Shown: one piece after another, positions 43,135 to 54,497 of the stretch | Layout of the letters: each line of letters begins with the position of its first letter | How positions within the stretch are numbered: the stretch's first letter is position 1 | Source of the DNA: Neorhizobium galegae bv. officinalis | Lineage (GTDB): Bacteria; Pseudomonadota; Alphaproteobacteria; Rhizobiales; Rhizobiaceae | Length of the DNA: 64,000 nucleotides | Assembly: GCA_000985875.1 (NCBI GenBank) | Contig: CCRI01000002.1 | Location: forward strand, 62,001 to 126,000 | Direction: 5' to 3' | The notes under the pieces: generated by a model | What the model was told of the DNA's origin: nothing | The model's input: the letters and a program-made list of their open reading frames with translations, nothing else | The model's database searches: none | Program-made: the position numbers and the translations under genes

Positions 43135-45333
43135 TCACGCGAGCTCGGGTAATCCGCCGATCAACTTGTCGAGCGTGATCGGATAGCGCCTGACACGGAT
43201 GCCTGTCGCATTGTAGATCGCATTCGCGATCGCGGCAGACACGCCACAAAGCCCGAGCTCCCCGACGCCCTTTGCCTTCATCGGCGATGACATCGGATCC
43301 GCTTCGTCCATGAAGACAACCTCCTGATGAGGGATGTCGGCGTGCACCGGAACCTCGTATCCCGCCAAGTCATGATTGACGAAGAATCCGCGGCGCGTGT
43401 CGACGGCAAGCTCTTCGAGGAGCGCTCCGCCAGCGCCCATGGTCATCGCGCCGATGACCTGGCTGCGGGCGGTGATAGGGTTGAGGATTCGACCAGCAGC
43501 GCAGACGGCCAGCATTCGGCGAATTCGGGTTTCGCCGGTCGCGGCATCGACGCCGACTTCCACGAAGTGTGCACCGAAGGTCGACTGCTGGTGCGTCTTC
43601 GTCAGATCGCCCCACTCGATTGTGTCTTCGCCGACCAGCCCCTCGCCTCCCGCGGCGTCGGCCAGCGGAATGGAGCGGTTACCGCTCAGGACCTGACCGT
43701 TCTCAAACACGACGTCGTTAGAGTTGAAGCCCAATTTGCTCGCAACAGCTTCGCGAAGCTTCACGCACGCCGCATAGACACCGGAGGTCGAGGAGTTCGC
43801 ACCGAACTGGCCGCCGGATCCCGCCGAGACTGGGAAGCGTGAATCGCCGAGCTGGACCGCCACCTTGTCGATGCCGATGCCCATCATTTCGGCGGCTGTC
43901 TGGGCGATGATGGTATAGCTGCCGGTGCCGATGTCGGTCATGTCGGTCTCGACTGTCACGACGCCCTCACGGTCTAACTTCACACGTGCTCCGGATGGCA
44001 TGACGAGGTTGTTCCGGAAGGCGGCGGCGACCCCCATGCCGACAAGCCAATTATTTTCTCTGCGCGAGGCCACTTCCCGTCGATTTTTCCACCCGAACCG
44101 ATCGGCGCCGAGGGTGAGGCAACCGCTGAGGTTCCGCTGGGAAAAGGCGCGCTCCGGATGCTCCGGATCCACCTGCGTATCGTTGACAATACGGAACAGG
44201 ATCGGGTCCATGCCGAGCTTTTCGGCCATCTCGTCAATAGCGATCTCGAGTGCCATCAGGCCAGGAGCTTCACCTGGGGCACGCATCGCGTTGCCTTCCG
44301 GCAGGTCGAGCGTGGCGAGGCGCATTGCCGTCATACGGTTTGCTCCCGCGTACAGGAGGCGCGTCTGGTTAACTGCTGTCTCCGGGCTTCCGCCCGGCAG
44401 GTCGCCCGACCAGCTCTCGTGGGCGATTGCGGTGATCTTGCCGTCCCGCTGGGCGCCGATGCGGATCCGCTGGATGGTCGCCGGTCGGTGAGTCGTGTTG
44501 TTCGGCATAAAAGGTCGAGGCAAGGCAACCTTCACTGGGCGGCCGACCGCCTTGGAGCCGAAGGCTGCGAGGACGGCGTCGGCGCGCAGGAAGAGCTTGC
44601 CGCCGAAACCGCCGCCGATGAAGGGCGACATAAGGTGGACCTTCTCCTTGTCGATCCCGAGCGTCATCGCAAGATCGGTCCGCCACCAGTCGATCATCTG
44701 GCTGGACGTCCAGACCGTGACTTCGTCGCCGTCCCAGGCGGCGATTGAGGCGTGCGGCTCCATCATCGAATGCGACTGGTCAGGGGTGGTGTAGGTCTCG
44801 CTCAGGGTGATGGGGGCTGCCCTGAACGCCGCGTCGAAGTCGCCGACGGCGGTGTCCGGCTCCTGAGATTCGTCCGGCTTCTTGGCCGACGGCATCGCGG
44901 CTCGCAGATCGTACGATCCCGTCTCCTGTTCGTAGGCCACCTTCACCAGCGCTGCTGCGGCTCGGGCCTGTTCGAAGGTCCGCGCGACGACCACGGCCGT
45001 GGCTTGGTGGTAGTGCTGGATCTCCGCACCGCCGAATAGCTTGGCGGTGTTGAACTTGCCCTTCTCCAGATCGCCTACATCGAGCGTGGTGACGACCCCG
45101 AGGACGCCATCAGCCCGCTTGGCAGCCGACGTGTCGATCGACTTCACCCTGCCCTTGGCGATCGCGGAGCCGACAGGGTAGCCGTAGACGTAGGGTATGT
45201 TCTTGTCATGCCATTCGTAGGCGTATATCGCCAGGCCGGTTGTCTTCAGTTCGCCGTCGATACGGTGAATCGGCTTGCCGACGACCTTGAGCTGGTCGAT
45301 GGGGTTCGTCGTTGCTGGCTTGTCGAATTGCAT
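43135..45333 (-). CDS. paoC: Molybdopterin-binding subunit of aldehyde oxidoreductase (PaoC-like)
   Basis: A 732-residue xanthine-dehydrogenase-family large subunit, the same length as Escherichia coli PaoC. It carries the GGGFGGKLFLRADA molybdopterin loop near residue 242, the APGEAPGLMALE segment near 355, the GQFGANSSTSG segment, and the catalytic-Glu motif KGVGELGLCG near 695. It holds the Mo-MCD cofactor that hydroxylates aldehydes to acids. Last gene of paoABC, 2 bases after paoB. No paoD-type cofactor-insertion chaperone gene follows; an IS30 relic lies there instead. Confidence 0.93.
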   Translation of the reverse strand: MQFDKPATTNPIDQLKVVGKPIHRIDGELKTTGLAIYAYEWHDKNIPYVYGYPVGSAIAKGRVKSIDTSAAKRADGVLGVVTTLDVGDLEKGKFNTAKLFGGAEIQHYHQATAVVVARTFEQARAAAALVKVAYEQETGSYDLRAAMPSAKKPDESQEPDTAVGDFDAAFRAAPITLSETYTTPDQSHSMMEPHASIAAWDGDEVTVWTSSQMIDWWRTDLAMTLGIDKEKVHLMSPFIGGGFGGKLFLRADAVLAAFGSKAVGRPVKVALPRPFMPNNTTHRPATIQRIRIGAQRDGKITAIAHESWSGDLPGGSPETAVNQTRLLYAGANRMTAMRLATLDLPEGNAMRAPGEAPGLMALEIAIDEMAEKLGMDPILFRIVNDTQVDPEHPERAFSQRNLSGCLTLGADRFGWKNRREVASRRENNWLVGMGVAAAFRNNLVMPSGARVKLDREGVVTVETDMTDIGTGSYTIIAQTAAEMMGIGIDKVAVQLGDSRFPVSAGSGGQFGANSSTSGVYAACVKLREAVASKLGFNSNDVVFENGQVLSGNRSIPLADAAGGEGLVGEDTIEWGDLTKTHQQSTFGAHFVEVGVDAATGETRIRRMLAVCAAGRILNPITARSQVIGAMTMGAGGALLEELAVDTRRGFFVNHDLAGYEVPVHADIPHQEVVFMDEADPMSSPMKAKGVGELGLCGVSAAIANAIYNATGIRVRRYPITLDKLIGGLPELA

Positions 45334-45335
45334 GT

Positions 45336-46286
45336 TTAACCCCTTGCCTGAGCGATAACTGCGCCGAGCGTGCGCTCGACAAGGTCGATTTTGAAACGGT
45401 TCTGCTCGGTCGGACGGGCGTCCGCCATGAGAACGCCGGCGGCAGCCTTTGCGCCCTGTTTGAGCTCGACGTCCGCCTCTTCAAGCCGCCAAGGCTTGTG
45501 GGCAACGCCTCCAACGGCAACGCGACCCGTTCCGTCCGGCTGAATGATCGCACCGATGGAGACGAGGGCGAAGGCATAGGACGCGCGGTCCCTCACCTTT
45601 CTGTAGATCTGCTTGCCACCGATCGGCGGCGGCAGGACCACCGCGGTGATGATTTCGCCCAGTTCGAGAACAGTCTCGATATGCGGCGTATTTCCGGGAA
45701 GACGGTGAAAGTCCTTTATTGGAATGGATCGCTTGGTGCCGTCGGCCTTGACGGTCTCCACTACCGCATCGAGCGCGCGCATCGCAATTGCCATGTCGCT
45801 CGGATGCGTGGCGATGCAGGCATTGCTCGTTCCGACGACTGCGTGCTGGCGCGTGAACCCGCCGATCGCAGAACAGCCGCTGCCCGGCTGCCGTTTGTTG
45901 CAGGCCTGGTTCGGATCGTAGAAATACGGACAGCGCGTTCGCTGCAGCAGGTTTCCGGCGGTGGTCGCCTTGTTGCGAAGCTGGCCAGAAGCACCTGCCA
46001 GCAAGGCGCGCGACAGCAGGCCGTAGTGGCGACGCACTGTTTCGTCTGCCGCAAGGGCCGTATTTCGGACAAGCGCGCCGACGCGCAGACCCGCTTCAGG
46101 TGTCGGCTCGATCTTGTCGAGGTGGAGACCGTTCACGTCGATCAGATGGGTTGGACATTCGACCTCCAACTTCATCAGATCAAGGATGTTGGTGCCACCG
46201 GCAATGAACTTCGATGCAGGGTTCGCTGCTGCAGACTTGGCGGCGCCCTCAACGGATGAGGCGCGTTCGTATGTAAAGGCCTTCAT
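45336..46286 (-). CDS. paoB: FAD-binding subunit of aldehyde oxidoreductase (PaoB-like)
   Basis: A 316-residue FAD subunit. FAD-binding signature [18 protein letters not shown] near residue 26, and the cysteine cluster [21 protein letters not shown]-type segment near 115-135, which in PaoB binds an extra [4Fe-4S] cluster. Its ATG overlaps the PaoA stop by 4 bases. Transfers electrons from the iron-sulfur subunit to the terminal acceptor. Confidence 0.92.
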   Translation of the reverse strand: MKAFTYERASSVEGAAKSAAANPASKFIAGGTNILDLMKLEVECPTHLIDVNGLHLDKIEPTPEAGLRVGALVRNTALAADETVRRHYGLLSRALLAGASGQLRNKATTAGNLLQRTRCPYFYDPNQACNKRQPGSGCSAIGGFTRQHAVVGTSNACIATHPSDMAIAMRALDAVVETVKADGTKRSIPIKDFHRLPGNTPHIETVLELGEIITAVVLPPPIGGKQIYRKVRDRASYAFALVSIGAIIQPDGTGRVAVGGVAHKPWRLEEADVELKQGAKAAAGVLMADARPTEQNRFKIDLVERTLGAVIAQARG

Positions 46287-46921
46287 GCTTCAATTCCTCC
46301 GACTTCCGAGATGGCGTCCAGGATGTTTGAGTAGGCTCCGCACCGGCAGATGTTGCCGCTCATGCGTTCGCGGATCTCGACGGCGCTAGGCTTGACTATT
46401 TCCGTCAGATCGCCCGTGACGTGGCTCGGGATGTTCGCTTTCATCTCTTCAAGGACTGCGATGGAGGAACAGATCTGACCGGGCGTACAGTAGCCGCACT
46501 GGAAGCCATCGTGCTTGACGAACGCTGTTTGCATCGGATGAAGGTTGTCAGGCTGGCCCAGTCCTTCGATTGTCGTGATCTCATCGCCTTCGTGCATGAC
46601 CGCAAGCGTCAAGCAGGAGTTGATCCGATGGCCGCCGACGATGACGGTGCATGCGCCGCACTGTCCGTGGTCGCATCCCTTCTTCGTTCCGTTCAGATGC
46701 AGGTGCTCGCGCAGGGCGTCGAGAAGAGTGGTCCTGTTGTCGACATCCAGTTCGCGGCGTTCTCCGTTAACAACAAGCGCTACAGGCGTAGTCAGTTTCA
46801 TGTCGCTTCCCGTTGGTTGGGCGGCTGCGTTACCTGTCGAGGTCCCCGTGACGACGACTGCGGCGGCCGACGAGATAAGAAGATCTCGGCGGGAAAGTTC
46901 CAGTAGATGTTGATCCGGCAT
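46283..46921 (-). CDS. paoA: [2Fe-2S] subunit of aldehyde oxidoreductase, Tat-exported (PaoA-like)
   Basis: A 212-residue protein with a twin-arginine signal ([16 protein letters not shown], residues 9-24) that exports the folded complex to the periplasm. Mature part has two cluster sites: CDHGQCGAC (plant-type ferredoxin) and CGYC...CRC. First gene of the minus-strand paoABC operon. Like the E. coli complex it probably detoxifies aromatic aldehydes. Confidence 0.93.
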   Translation of the reverse strand: MPDQHLLELSRRDLLISSAAAVVVTGTSTGNAAAQPTGSDMKLTTPVALVVNGERRELDVDNRTTLLDALREHLHLNGTKKGCDHGQCGACTVIVGGHRINSCLTLAVMHEGDEITTIEGLGQPDNLHPMQTAFVKHDGFQCGYCTPGQICSSIAVLEEMKANIPSHVTGDLTEIVKPSAVEIRERMSGNICRCGAYSNILDAISEVGGIEA

Positions 46922-47482
46922 GTCCGCTCCTCGGTTGTGACGTGGAGTGAGGGCAAGGCCTCAGGGCTTTCTCGAAAACGGGAGGTAGAGCCTGCAGTAC
47001 GGAAGATTAGGCACCGTTTTTCGCATGGAGTTATCTGTCCAGCCCAAAGATGGGCCGCTACATCGTGTTGATCAGGAACCGCAGCCGCCAATCGCAGCCG
47101 GCCATCAACGCGGTCTTCCCGCTACCGTCTTCTGCCCGTCGAAGCTTCGCTCGACCACGGTACCGAACTTTGCGGCTCCAGAGCTCAGGATGACGGGATC
47201 GGCGCCAGGCGCTCTGCCTCTGCGGCCCGAACTCATCCTGGCAGAAACATGCCGTGGAAAACGCCAACAATCGGACCCATCGCCTCCCCCCGGCGACACT
47301 GATCTATCCGATGGCACTCAGCAGCTCGTCGAACTTGGCCACCTGGATGCGCAGCCGCGCAAAGCCGAGGCTCCACGAGACCTGCAGAACTGTCCACGGC
47401 CTATATGGGGGAAAGTGACCGGTCCCCTACCCTCCAGTCTGACGGGTCGCACTTGATGTCGGTCCTCTACAAAACCACCAAC
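46922..47482. other. Divergent intergenic region paoA - AcoR-like gene
   Basis: About 560 bases with no firm gene. Short minus-strand frames at 47058-47317 (SRKVRYRGRAKLRRAEDG) may be IS debris. Promoters of paoA and of the regulator gene must lie here. Confidence 0.4.
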
Positions 47483-47500
47483 TGTCACAATCTTGCGACA
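47483..47500. promoter_or_regulatory. 18-bp operator before the AcoR-like gene
   Basis: TGTCACA-ATCT-TGCGACA, an inverted repeat with one mismatch, 97 bases upstream of the regulator start. The same element, perfect, stands before the aldehyde dehydrogenase gene (48589-48606). The shared site suggests that one protein, probably the regulator itself, controls both. Confidence 0.65.
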
Positions 47501-47596
47501 GTTACGCCTGGTCATGCGACAATCTTCATATTTCAGCAGTCTTGCGGAGACTGCCGCTTTCCGACAGAGTGGTCTCGCGTTCCGTGGGAGGAGCCG

Positions 47597-48556
47597 ATGC
47601 ACGACCACTCCGCGCATGCGGGTCATGTCTATACAAGCGCGCAGCAGAATTCAGCTGCGGCAAGTTCACCGATCGTGGCTTCATGGCGGCGTTGCATGAC
47701 CATGCATCAGCTGGCGCCGGAGGACGAGCGCGCGCCTCTGCGGCTTACTGATCACGAATTCCGGCGGGCATGCGAGCAATCGGAGCAATTGATCAAGGAT
47801 GCGACCGATGAGCTCGACCGACTTTTTGCGACGGTCGGCAAAGCGGGTTGTTGCTTGCTGCTGACAGACCGCAATGGCATTGCGCTGGAACGCCGGGGCA
47901 ACGCCGGCGACGATAAGGAGTTTAACGATCTCGGCCTCTGGACCGGATCGATCTGGACGGAGGCAAGCATTGGCACGAACGGCATCGGCACCGCGCTTGC
48001 CGATGAGCGTGCCGTTGCGATCTTCCGTGACCAGCATTTCTACTGCTCCAACATTCGTCTCAGCTGCACGACCGCGCCGATCCGCGATCATCGCGGTCAG
48101 CTCGCAGCCGCACTCGACATTTCCACCTGCCGCGACGATGTCAACGAGATGACGCTGTCGATCCTCTCGCAGACGGTGCGCGACTCGGCGCTGCGCATAG
48201 AGCTCAATATTTTCCGCAGTGCTTTTAGCGGCGCGCGTTTCCTGATGGTGCCATCGGGCGTGAATTCTGGGGCAGCGTTGCTCGCCGTAGACAGGCACGA
48301 TCTGGTGCTCGGAGCCACCCGCGCGGCGCGGTTGGCGCTGAAGCTCGATGACCGGCAGATTGCGGCGGGGGTTCCCGCAGCCGACGCGCTTCATGAAAGC
48401 CGCGCCACAAACGGCGATGCGCTTCTGGACGCAGAGCGTGCGGCCCTGTTGCGAGCGCTCACCCGCACCAACGGCAACGTCTCGCGAGCTGCGATGGATC
48501 TCGGCATGAGCCGCGCGACGCTCCATCGCAAGATGAAGAAACTCGATCTCCACTGA
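47597..48556 (+). CDS. AcoR-like GAF-Fis regulator without AAA+ domain
   Basis: A 319-residue regulator. Residues 20-60 hold the SWRRC region of AcoR proteins, 70-205 a GAF-like sensor ([15 protein letters not shown], then [22 protein letters not shown]) and 275-319 a Fis-type helix-turn-helix ([30 protein letters not shown]). The central sigma-54-contacting AAA+ ATPase of AcoR is absent, so it cannot drive sigma-54 promoters and should act as a classical activator or repressor. ATG 47597 follows GGGAGGAG. An aldehyde dehydrogenase gene follows 155 bases downstream. Confidence 0.88.
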   Translation: MHDHSAHAGHVYTSAQQNSAAASSPIVASWRRCMTMHQLAPEDERAPLRLTDHEFRRACEQSEQLIKDATDELDRLFATVGKAGCCLLLTDRNGIALERRGNAGDDKEFNDLGLWTGSIWTEASIGTNGIGTALADERAVAIFRDQHFYCSNIRLSCTTAPIRDHRGQLAAALDISTCRDDVNEMTLSILSQTVRDSALRIELNIFRSAFSGARFLMVPSGVNSGAALLAVDRHDLVLGATRAARLALKLDDRQIAAGVPAADALHESRATNGDALLDAERAALLRALTRTNGNVSRAAMDLGMSRATLHRKMKKLDLH

Positions 48557-48588
48557 ACAAGCTCGCGCATTTCGAAGTTCGATCATCA

Positions 48589-48606
48589 TGTCGCAACTGT
48601 GCGACA
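48589..48606. promoter_or_regulatory. 18-bp operator before the aldehyde dehydrogenase gene
   Basis: TGTCGCA-ACTG-TGCGACA, perfect 7-base arms, 106 bases upstream of the dehydrogenase ATG. Matches the site before the regulator gene in 13 of 14 arm positions. Confidence 0.7.
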
Positions 48607-48711
48607 CTGTGCGCTGCAACAATGCGTCGCGCGTCTGGTTCGACCATCAAAATACGCGCAGATTTCCTCCACTGGTTCACTCCTGAACCTGGTCCATCTA
48701 GGGAGGATGAC

Positions 48712-50220
<1,509 letters not shown>

Positions 50221-50244
50221 GAAGCGGGTTGATTGCAAATAACG

Positions 50245-50270
50245 GCCTTCTCCCTGTCCGGGGAGAAGGC
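50245..50270 (+). terminator. Stem-loop between dehydrogenase and DUF779 genes
   Basis: GCCTTCTCCC (50245-50254) pairs with GGGAGAAGGC (50261-50270) around TGTCCG. No U-tract, so it likely modulates rather than ends transcription into the DUF779 gene. Confidence 0.5.
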
Positions 50271-50292
50271 TTCGCACATCAAGGAACCAAGT

Positions 50293-50667
50293 ATGGAAAC
50301 GACCGTCAACGGCGAACCGCGCGTGCTTGCAACGGATGCGGCTCTTGTTCTCATCAGCGAGATCCGCAGCGACCATCCGGATATCCTCTTTCACCAGTCC
50401 GGCGGCTGCTGCGACGGGTCGTCGCCGATGTGTTATCCGGCGGGCGAATTTCGCGTCGGGGAGATAGACGTGAAACTTGGCGAGATTGGAGGCGTGCCGG
50501 TCTACATCAGCGCCAGCCAGTTCGAGGCGTGGAAGCACACGCAACTGATCATCGATGTCGTGCCAGGCCGCGGTGGCATGTTTTCGCTCGACAACGGCCG
50601 TGAGAAACGGTTCCTCACCCGCTCGCGGCTTTTCAGCCCCATTCCGGATACCACAGGCGCTATCTGA
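50293..50667 (+). CDS. DUF779 protein, aldehyde-dehydrogenase partner
   Basis: A 124-residue DUF779 protein with the conserved LFHQSGGCCDGSSPMCYPAGEF block (two adjacent Cys and a third) at 37-58 and a C-terminal LDNGREKRFLTRSRLF. DUF779 genes repeatedly follow AldB/ExaC-type dehydrogenases; a chaperone or metal/thiol accessory function has been supposed but I know no firm proof. ATG 50293, 72 bases after the dehydrogenase stop. Confidence 0.85.
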   Translation: METTVNGEPRVLATDAALVLISEIRSDHPDILFHQSGGCCDGSSPMCYPAGEFRVGEIDVKLGEIGGVPVYISASQFEAWKHTQLIIDVVPGRGGMFSLDNGREKRFLTRSRLFSPIPDTTGAI

Positions 50668-50935
50668 TCGGCGAATCCGGCTATTCTCGTAAAGGTCGCG
50701 GGCTTCTCTCTTCGTCGGTAAAACTAGCGACGGATCGTCGGCGCTGAAGACAGACTGCCGCAAGAGATCGGCTCGGCTAAATCCAAGCAGCACCGCAAGC
50801 GCACCGATCAGGCCGCCATAGAATGTCCGCGCGGCAGGATGGGAAATTTCACAGATCCCGCATTTGATCACGTGTCGCCTTTGAGGGGCGCACAACGGCT
50901 GGCCCCGACCGCCCCATCATCAAATGGCGCGGCGT

Positions 50936-51127
50936 TCAGTCCTCGCTGTTCAAGAGCCGGTCGAGCTCTTCGGGAGACATGTTGCGGAACTCACGTTCGA
51001 CGTCGCGGTCATAGGATCGGTCGTTCGGCTCCCTCGGCGGCAAATGTGCTTCCTCGCAGGGGCCAGGTTCGTCTTTGTGGCACCCGATCTGAGCGGACAG
51101 CGGGGCGTCCTGTCGCACACGTCCCAC
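50936..51127 (-). CDS. 63-residue hypothetical protein
   Basis: GTG-started frame beginning 10 bases after the amidase stop. It is rich in acidic and basic residues (KDEPGPCEEAHLPPREPNDR, then SYDRDVEREFRNMSPEELDRLLNSED). The C-terminal helix is convincing as protein; the N-terminus and the weak ribosome site are not. Possibly the last gene of the long transporter-amidase operon. Confidence 0.4.
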   Translation of the reverse strand: MGRVRQDAPLSAQIGCHKDEPGPCEEAHLPPREPNDRSYDRDVEREFRNMSPEELDRLLNSED

Positions 51128-51137
51128 TCTCGACAAC

Positions 51138-53492
51138 TCACGCCGGCAGAAGCGTGATGAGATGGGTCGTTTCCTGGGCGATGCGGGCGTCGCTATAAAG
51201 GAGCGGTACATATTCGCCTTTCGACCAAAGACTCGACAAGTCCCCATAATGAGGCGAACGCGGATCGCCGGATTGACCGGGTGTGTTGATGCAGACGCTG
51301 TTGTCCCAGTCGCCGATATCGAGCACGAGGCGGACCGAGGCTCCGGCGTTGACGCCGAAATCCCCCATCCGGTAGCCGGCATGCATCGGCGTTGAACGGC
51401 TTCCCCCAATGGGTAACGGGCCGACGTTCCAGTCCGTCTCACCTGCCGTCTTGATGCGGCTGGCCGCATGTTCAAAGAGCGCGCGGTGCACGTCGCCCCA
51501 GCGCCAAAGGGCCGGCTCGGAGCCGAGCCGGGTTTCGCAGTCGGAAAAGCCGGCGGAAAGTGTCGAAAGCAGCATGGTGTCGCGTTCGCCTGCGTCCCAG
51601 TGCGACCCAGGCTGGCTGAGAAGAGCCAACAAACGGTCGACATCGCCGGGTAGCAGAAGTTGGCGGACGATCGGGTTCGGTGCGAACCTTACCAGCAGTG
51701 CGGGCCGTAGATGCTTCATCCACCATATTTCGAAGAGCGCCGCCGGTGCACTCGTGCCTTCGAGGCAATAGTCCCAGCCATGGAGAAGTTCTGTCGCACG
51801 TTTCTGCCGCTCATCAAGCGCTTGACGGCTGGCAGTTTTTTCCAACAGGCCGCAGATGATCGCGGCGGGGCGGGAATAGACGTCGGTCTGCAGCGCCATC
51901 GACGTCTTCAGAGTCTGCCTGGCACCGGTTCGCAGGACCGATTTGATGCGCTCGGCGCGGCTAACCTCCGCCCATTCGTGACCGATCGACGGCGCATTTG
52001 GGTCACGGTCGGCAGGCAGGTTCATCTCGTTGGCAGACGCGACGAAACCATCGGGCGGATTACGCATGCGCGGCAACTGATCGGCGGGGATGAAGCCGTC
52101 CCATTCATGGCTGCCGTGGCCCGGCACGGGTAGCAGCCCTTCCCAATTGGGGCGCACCGGCGTGAAGCCGGCTGTGAACCAGCCGATATTGCCGTCCACA
52201 TCCGCGCAGACATGGTTGACCGAAGGCGTGCCCCAGAACTCCAGCGTTTCGGAAAATCCCTGAACCGAGGCGCAGCGCATATAGGACAGGCTGCCGAGAT
52301 AGGCGGCTGATCCGGGCGACAGCCAGACGGAACGCATGGCGATGACCTGCCGTTTCCGGCGGTCTTCATGCAGGATAGGGCCGTGGCGGGTGAACGAGAG
52401 CGTCAGCGTCTGGTCGGGATGGCCTTTGACCGGGAACCTCTCCTCGACGCGGGTGATCTTCTTCCAGCCGTCACCGTAGCGGTAGCGCTCCCAATCGCCG
52501 TCCTTGGTCTCGTAGACATAGACGTCTTCCTGGTCGGCGCCGAAGATGGTCAGGCCGAAGCCGATGCGGTCGTTATGGCCGAGCGAGATGCCGGGTGCGG
52601 TTGGTTCGCCAGTGCCGATGGCATTCAGTCCGGGGGCCTCGAGATGGACGAGATAACGCAAGGACGGGACCGCATGCGCGCGGTGCGGATCACTTGCAAG
52701 GATCGGCCGGCCGGTCTCGGTGCGCGAGCCGTGCACCGCCCAGTTGTTGGACCCCTCCTCAGTGATCGCCTGGACGATATCGCCGAGATCGGTGACGTCG
52801 GTCCATTTCCACACGTCGTCAAGCGGAGCCGCCAGACGGGCCTTGTCGAAGGTGACGGCCGCCGTAGCGAGCTTGAACAGACGGGCGGCGGCGAGCGGAA
52901 TATCGGCAAGCGAGATCCCCTGCTCCGGTCGCGGCGAGACCGGAGGAGCAAGCTCGAAACGCAGGAGGTCGGTTTCGGCATCCGCCAGCGCCATGATATT
53001 GGCGCGCAGGATTTCGGAAATGCCGTTGCGGGTCAGCGCATGGCTGCGGATCCGCACCACGTCGGCCGGTTCCCAACGCGAGGGCCTGGTCCCGAAGAGG
53101 TCGAATTCCGGCGGCAGGCGGGCGGGCTCGGCATCGCAGAGCCGGACATACGCGTTGATTCCGGCCGCGAACGCCGTGCAGATCGCTTGCGTGTCCGGTG
53201 CGTAAGCCGTCCATTCCGGCGCCATGTCGCCGCGATAGAGGAAATGCCGGGCGGCGTGGTCCTGCGCCAGATAGCCGGGGCCGAAGTCGCCGGCGAGCAG
53301 GCCAAGGCCGCGCTTGCGCCACAGGTCGAGTTGCCACAGCCTGTCGCGAGCGGCGTTGAAGCCCTGGACGAAAAACAGGTCCTTCTCGTTTTCCGCCTTG
53401 ATATGTGGGATGCCCCAGCGATCGATGCGGATTTCCGCCCGAGCTTCGAGGCCGGGCAATCGAAAGGTTGTGTTGGCCGGGGCGTCGGTCAT
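51138..53492 (-). CDS. Penicillin-acylase-family amidase (Ntn hydrolase)
   Basis: A 784-residue penicillin amidase-family protein. The autocatalytic cleavage site is Gly247-Ser248 in EEGSNNWAVHG: Ser248 becomes the N-terminal nucleophile of the beta chain. The spacer DPHRAHAVPSLRYLVHL and the Asn-containing FVASANEMNLPAD segment fit the family. Unlike classical penicillin acylase it shows no signal peptide, so it probably works in the cytoplasm. It is encoded 9 bases after the DppF-like ATPase gene, so its substrate is probably an N-acyl compound or peptide imported by that transporter. Confidence 0.9.
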   Translation of the reverse strand: MTDAPANTTFRLPGLEARAEIRIDRWGIPHIKAENEKDLFFVQGFNAARDRLWQLDLWRKRGLGLLAGDFGPGYLAQDHAARHFLYRGDMAPEWTAYAPDTQAICTAFAAGINAYVRLCDAEPARLPPEFDLFGTRPSRWEPADVVRIRSHALTRNGISEILRANIMALADAETDLLRFELAPPVSPRPEQGISLADIPLAAARLFKLATAAVTFDKARLAAPLDDVWKWTDVTDLGDIVQAITEEGSNNWAVHGSRTETGRPILASDPHRAHAVPSLRYLVHLEAPGLNAIGTGEPTAPGISLGHNDRIGFGLTIFGADQEDVYVYETKDGDWERYRYGDGWKKITRVEERFPVKGHPDQTLTLSFTRHGPILHEDRRKRQVIAMRSVWLSPGSAAYLGSLSYMRCASVQGFSETLEFWGTPSVNHVCADVDGNIGWFTAGFTPVRPNWEGLLPVPGHGSHEWDGFIPADQLPRMRNPPDGFVASANEMNLPADRDPNAPSIGHEWAEVSRAERIKSVLRTGARQTLKTSMALQTDVYSRPAAIICGLLEKTASRQALDERQKRATELLHGWDYCLEGTSAPAALFEIWWMKHLRPALLVRFAPNPIVRQLLLPGDVDRLLALLSQPGSHWDAGERDTMLLSTLSAGFSDCETRLGSEPALWRWGDVHRALFEHAASRIKTAGETDWNVGPLPIGGSRSTPMHAGYRMGDFGVNAGASVRLVLDIGDWDNSVCINTPGQSGDPRSPHYGDLSSLWSKGEYVPLLYSDARIAQETTHLITLLPA

Positions 53493-53501
53493 CTCATTCT
53501 C

Positions 53502-54497
53502 TCATGCATGGTGGCAGGCGACGCGCGCGCCATCGGCCCGCGATGTCAGCTCCGGTCGCTCCTTGGAGCAGATGCCGGTCGCAAGGGGGCAGCGGGTATG
53601 GAAGGCGCAACCGGAGGGGATGTTGGCCGGGCTCGGCAGTTCGCCGCCGAGTATCAGGCGCTCCCTGGAGCGTTGCACCTGCGGATCGGCTTCGGGCACA
53701 GCCGACATCAGCGCCTTGGTATAGGGGTGTTTCGGGCTGGTAAAAAAAGTGTCGCGATCTGCTATCTCGACGAAACGGCCGAGATACATGACGACGACCC
53801 GGTCGCAGATATGCCGGACCACGCCAAGGTCATGGCTGACGAAGAGATAGGAAACGCCGGTGCGCTTCTGCAGCGCCACCAGCAGGTTGAGAATCTGGGC
53901 GCGGACCGAAACATCGAGCGCCGAGACCGGCTCGTCGCAGATCAGGAGATCCGGCTCCAGGGCGAGCGCACGGGCGATCACCACGCGCTGGCGCTGGCCG
54001 CCGGAGAACTGGTGCGGATAACGGTCCGCGTGTTCGGGCCTGAGGCCCACCTGCTGCAGCAGCGTCGCGACACGCTCCTTCAGCGCCCTGCCCTTGGCGA
54101 CGCCACGTACGATCAGCGGTTCGCCGATCGTGGCGCCGACGGTCGAGCGCGGATCGAGCGACAGCGCCGGATCCTGGAAGATCATCTGCACCTTGCGGCG
54201 AATGTCGTTGAGCTCGCGGCGGCGGGCGCCAACCACTTCGTCGCCGCTGATCCGCACGCTTCCCGAAATGGGAGTCTGCAGGCCGACGATCGTATTGGAA
54301 AGCGTTGACTTGCCGCAGCCGGATTCGCCGACCAGCGCGACCGTCTCCCCGCGGGCGATATCGAGATCGACGCCGTTGACGGCCTTGACCACCGGGCCGG
54401 CCTTGCCGAGCAATCCGCCGCGGCCGCCGAAATGGACGGCGACGTCGCGGATTTCGAGAACGTTGCCGTTTTTCCCGGAACTCCTAAGCTCGCTCAT
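53502..54497 (-). CDS. Oligopeptide/dipeptide ABC transporter ATPase, DppF type
   Basis: A 331-residue ATPase with Walker A GESGCGKST, signature FSGGQRQRVVIARAL and Walker B LLICDEPVSALDVS. The C-terminal cysteine-rich oligopeptide tail (CAFHTRCPLATGIC) is typical of DppF/OppF. The ATG at 54497 overlaps the DppD-like stop by 4 bases; an open frame upstream is ignored. Confidence 0.93.
   Translation of the reverse strand: MSELRSSGKNGNVLEIRDVAVHFGGRGGLLGKAGPVVKAVNGVDLDIARGETVALVGESGCGKSTLSNTIVGLQTPISGSVRISGDEVVGARRRELNDIRRKVQMIFQDPALSLDPRSTVGATIGEPLIVRGVAKGRALKERVATLLQQVGLRPEHADRYPHQFSGGQRQRVVIARALALEPDLLICDEPVSALDVSVRAQILNLLVALQKRTGVSYLFVSHDLGVVRHICDRVVVMYLGRFVEIADRDTFFTSPKHPYTKALMSAVPEADPQVQRSRERLILGGELPSPANIPSGCAFHTRCPLATGICSKERPELTSRADGARVACHHA

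Noticed and set aside
52368-54308. Long plus-strand open frame (646 codons) opposite the penicillin acylase and DppF genes
   Set aside because: Arg/Asp-rich translation without domains, exactly antisense to well-supported genes in high-GC codon phase.
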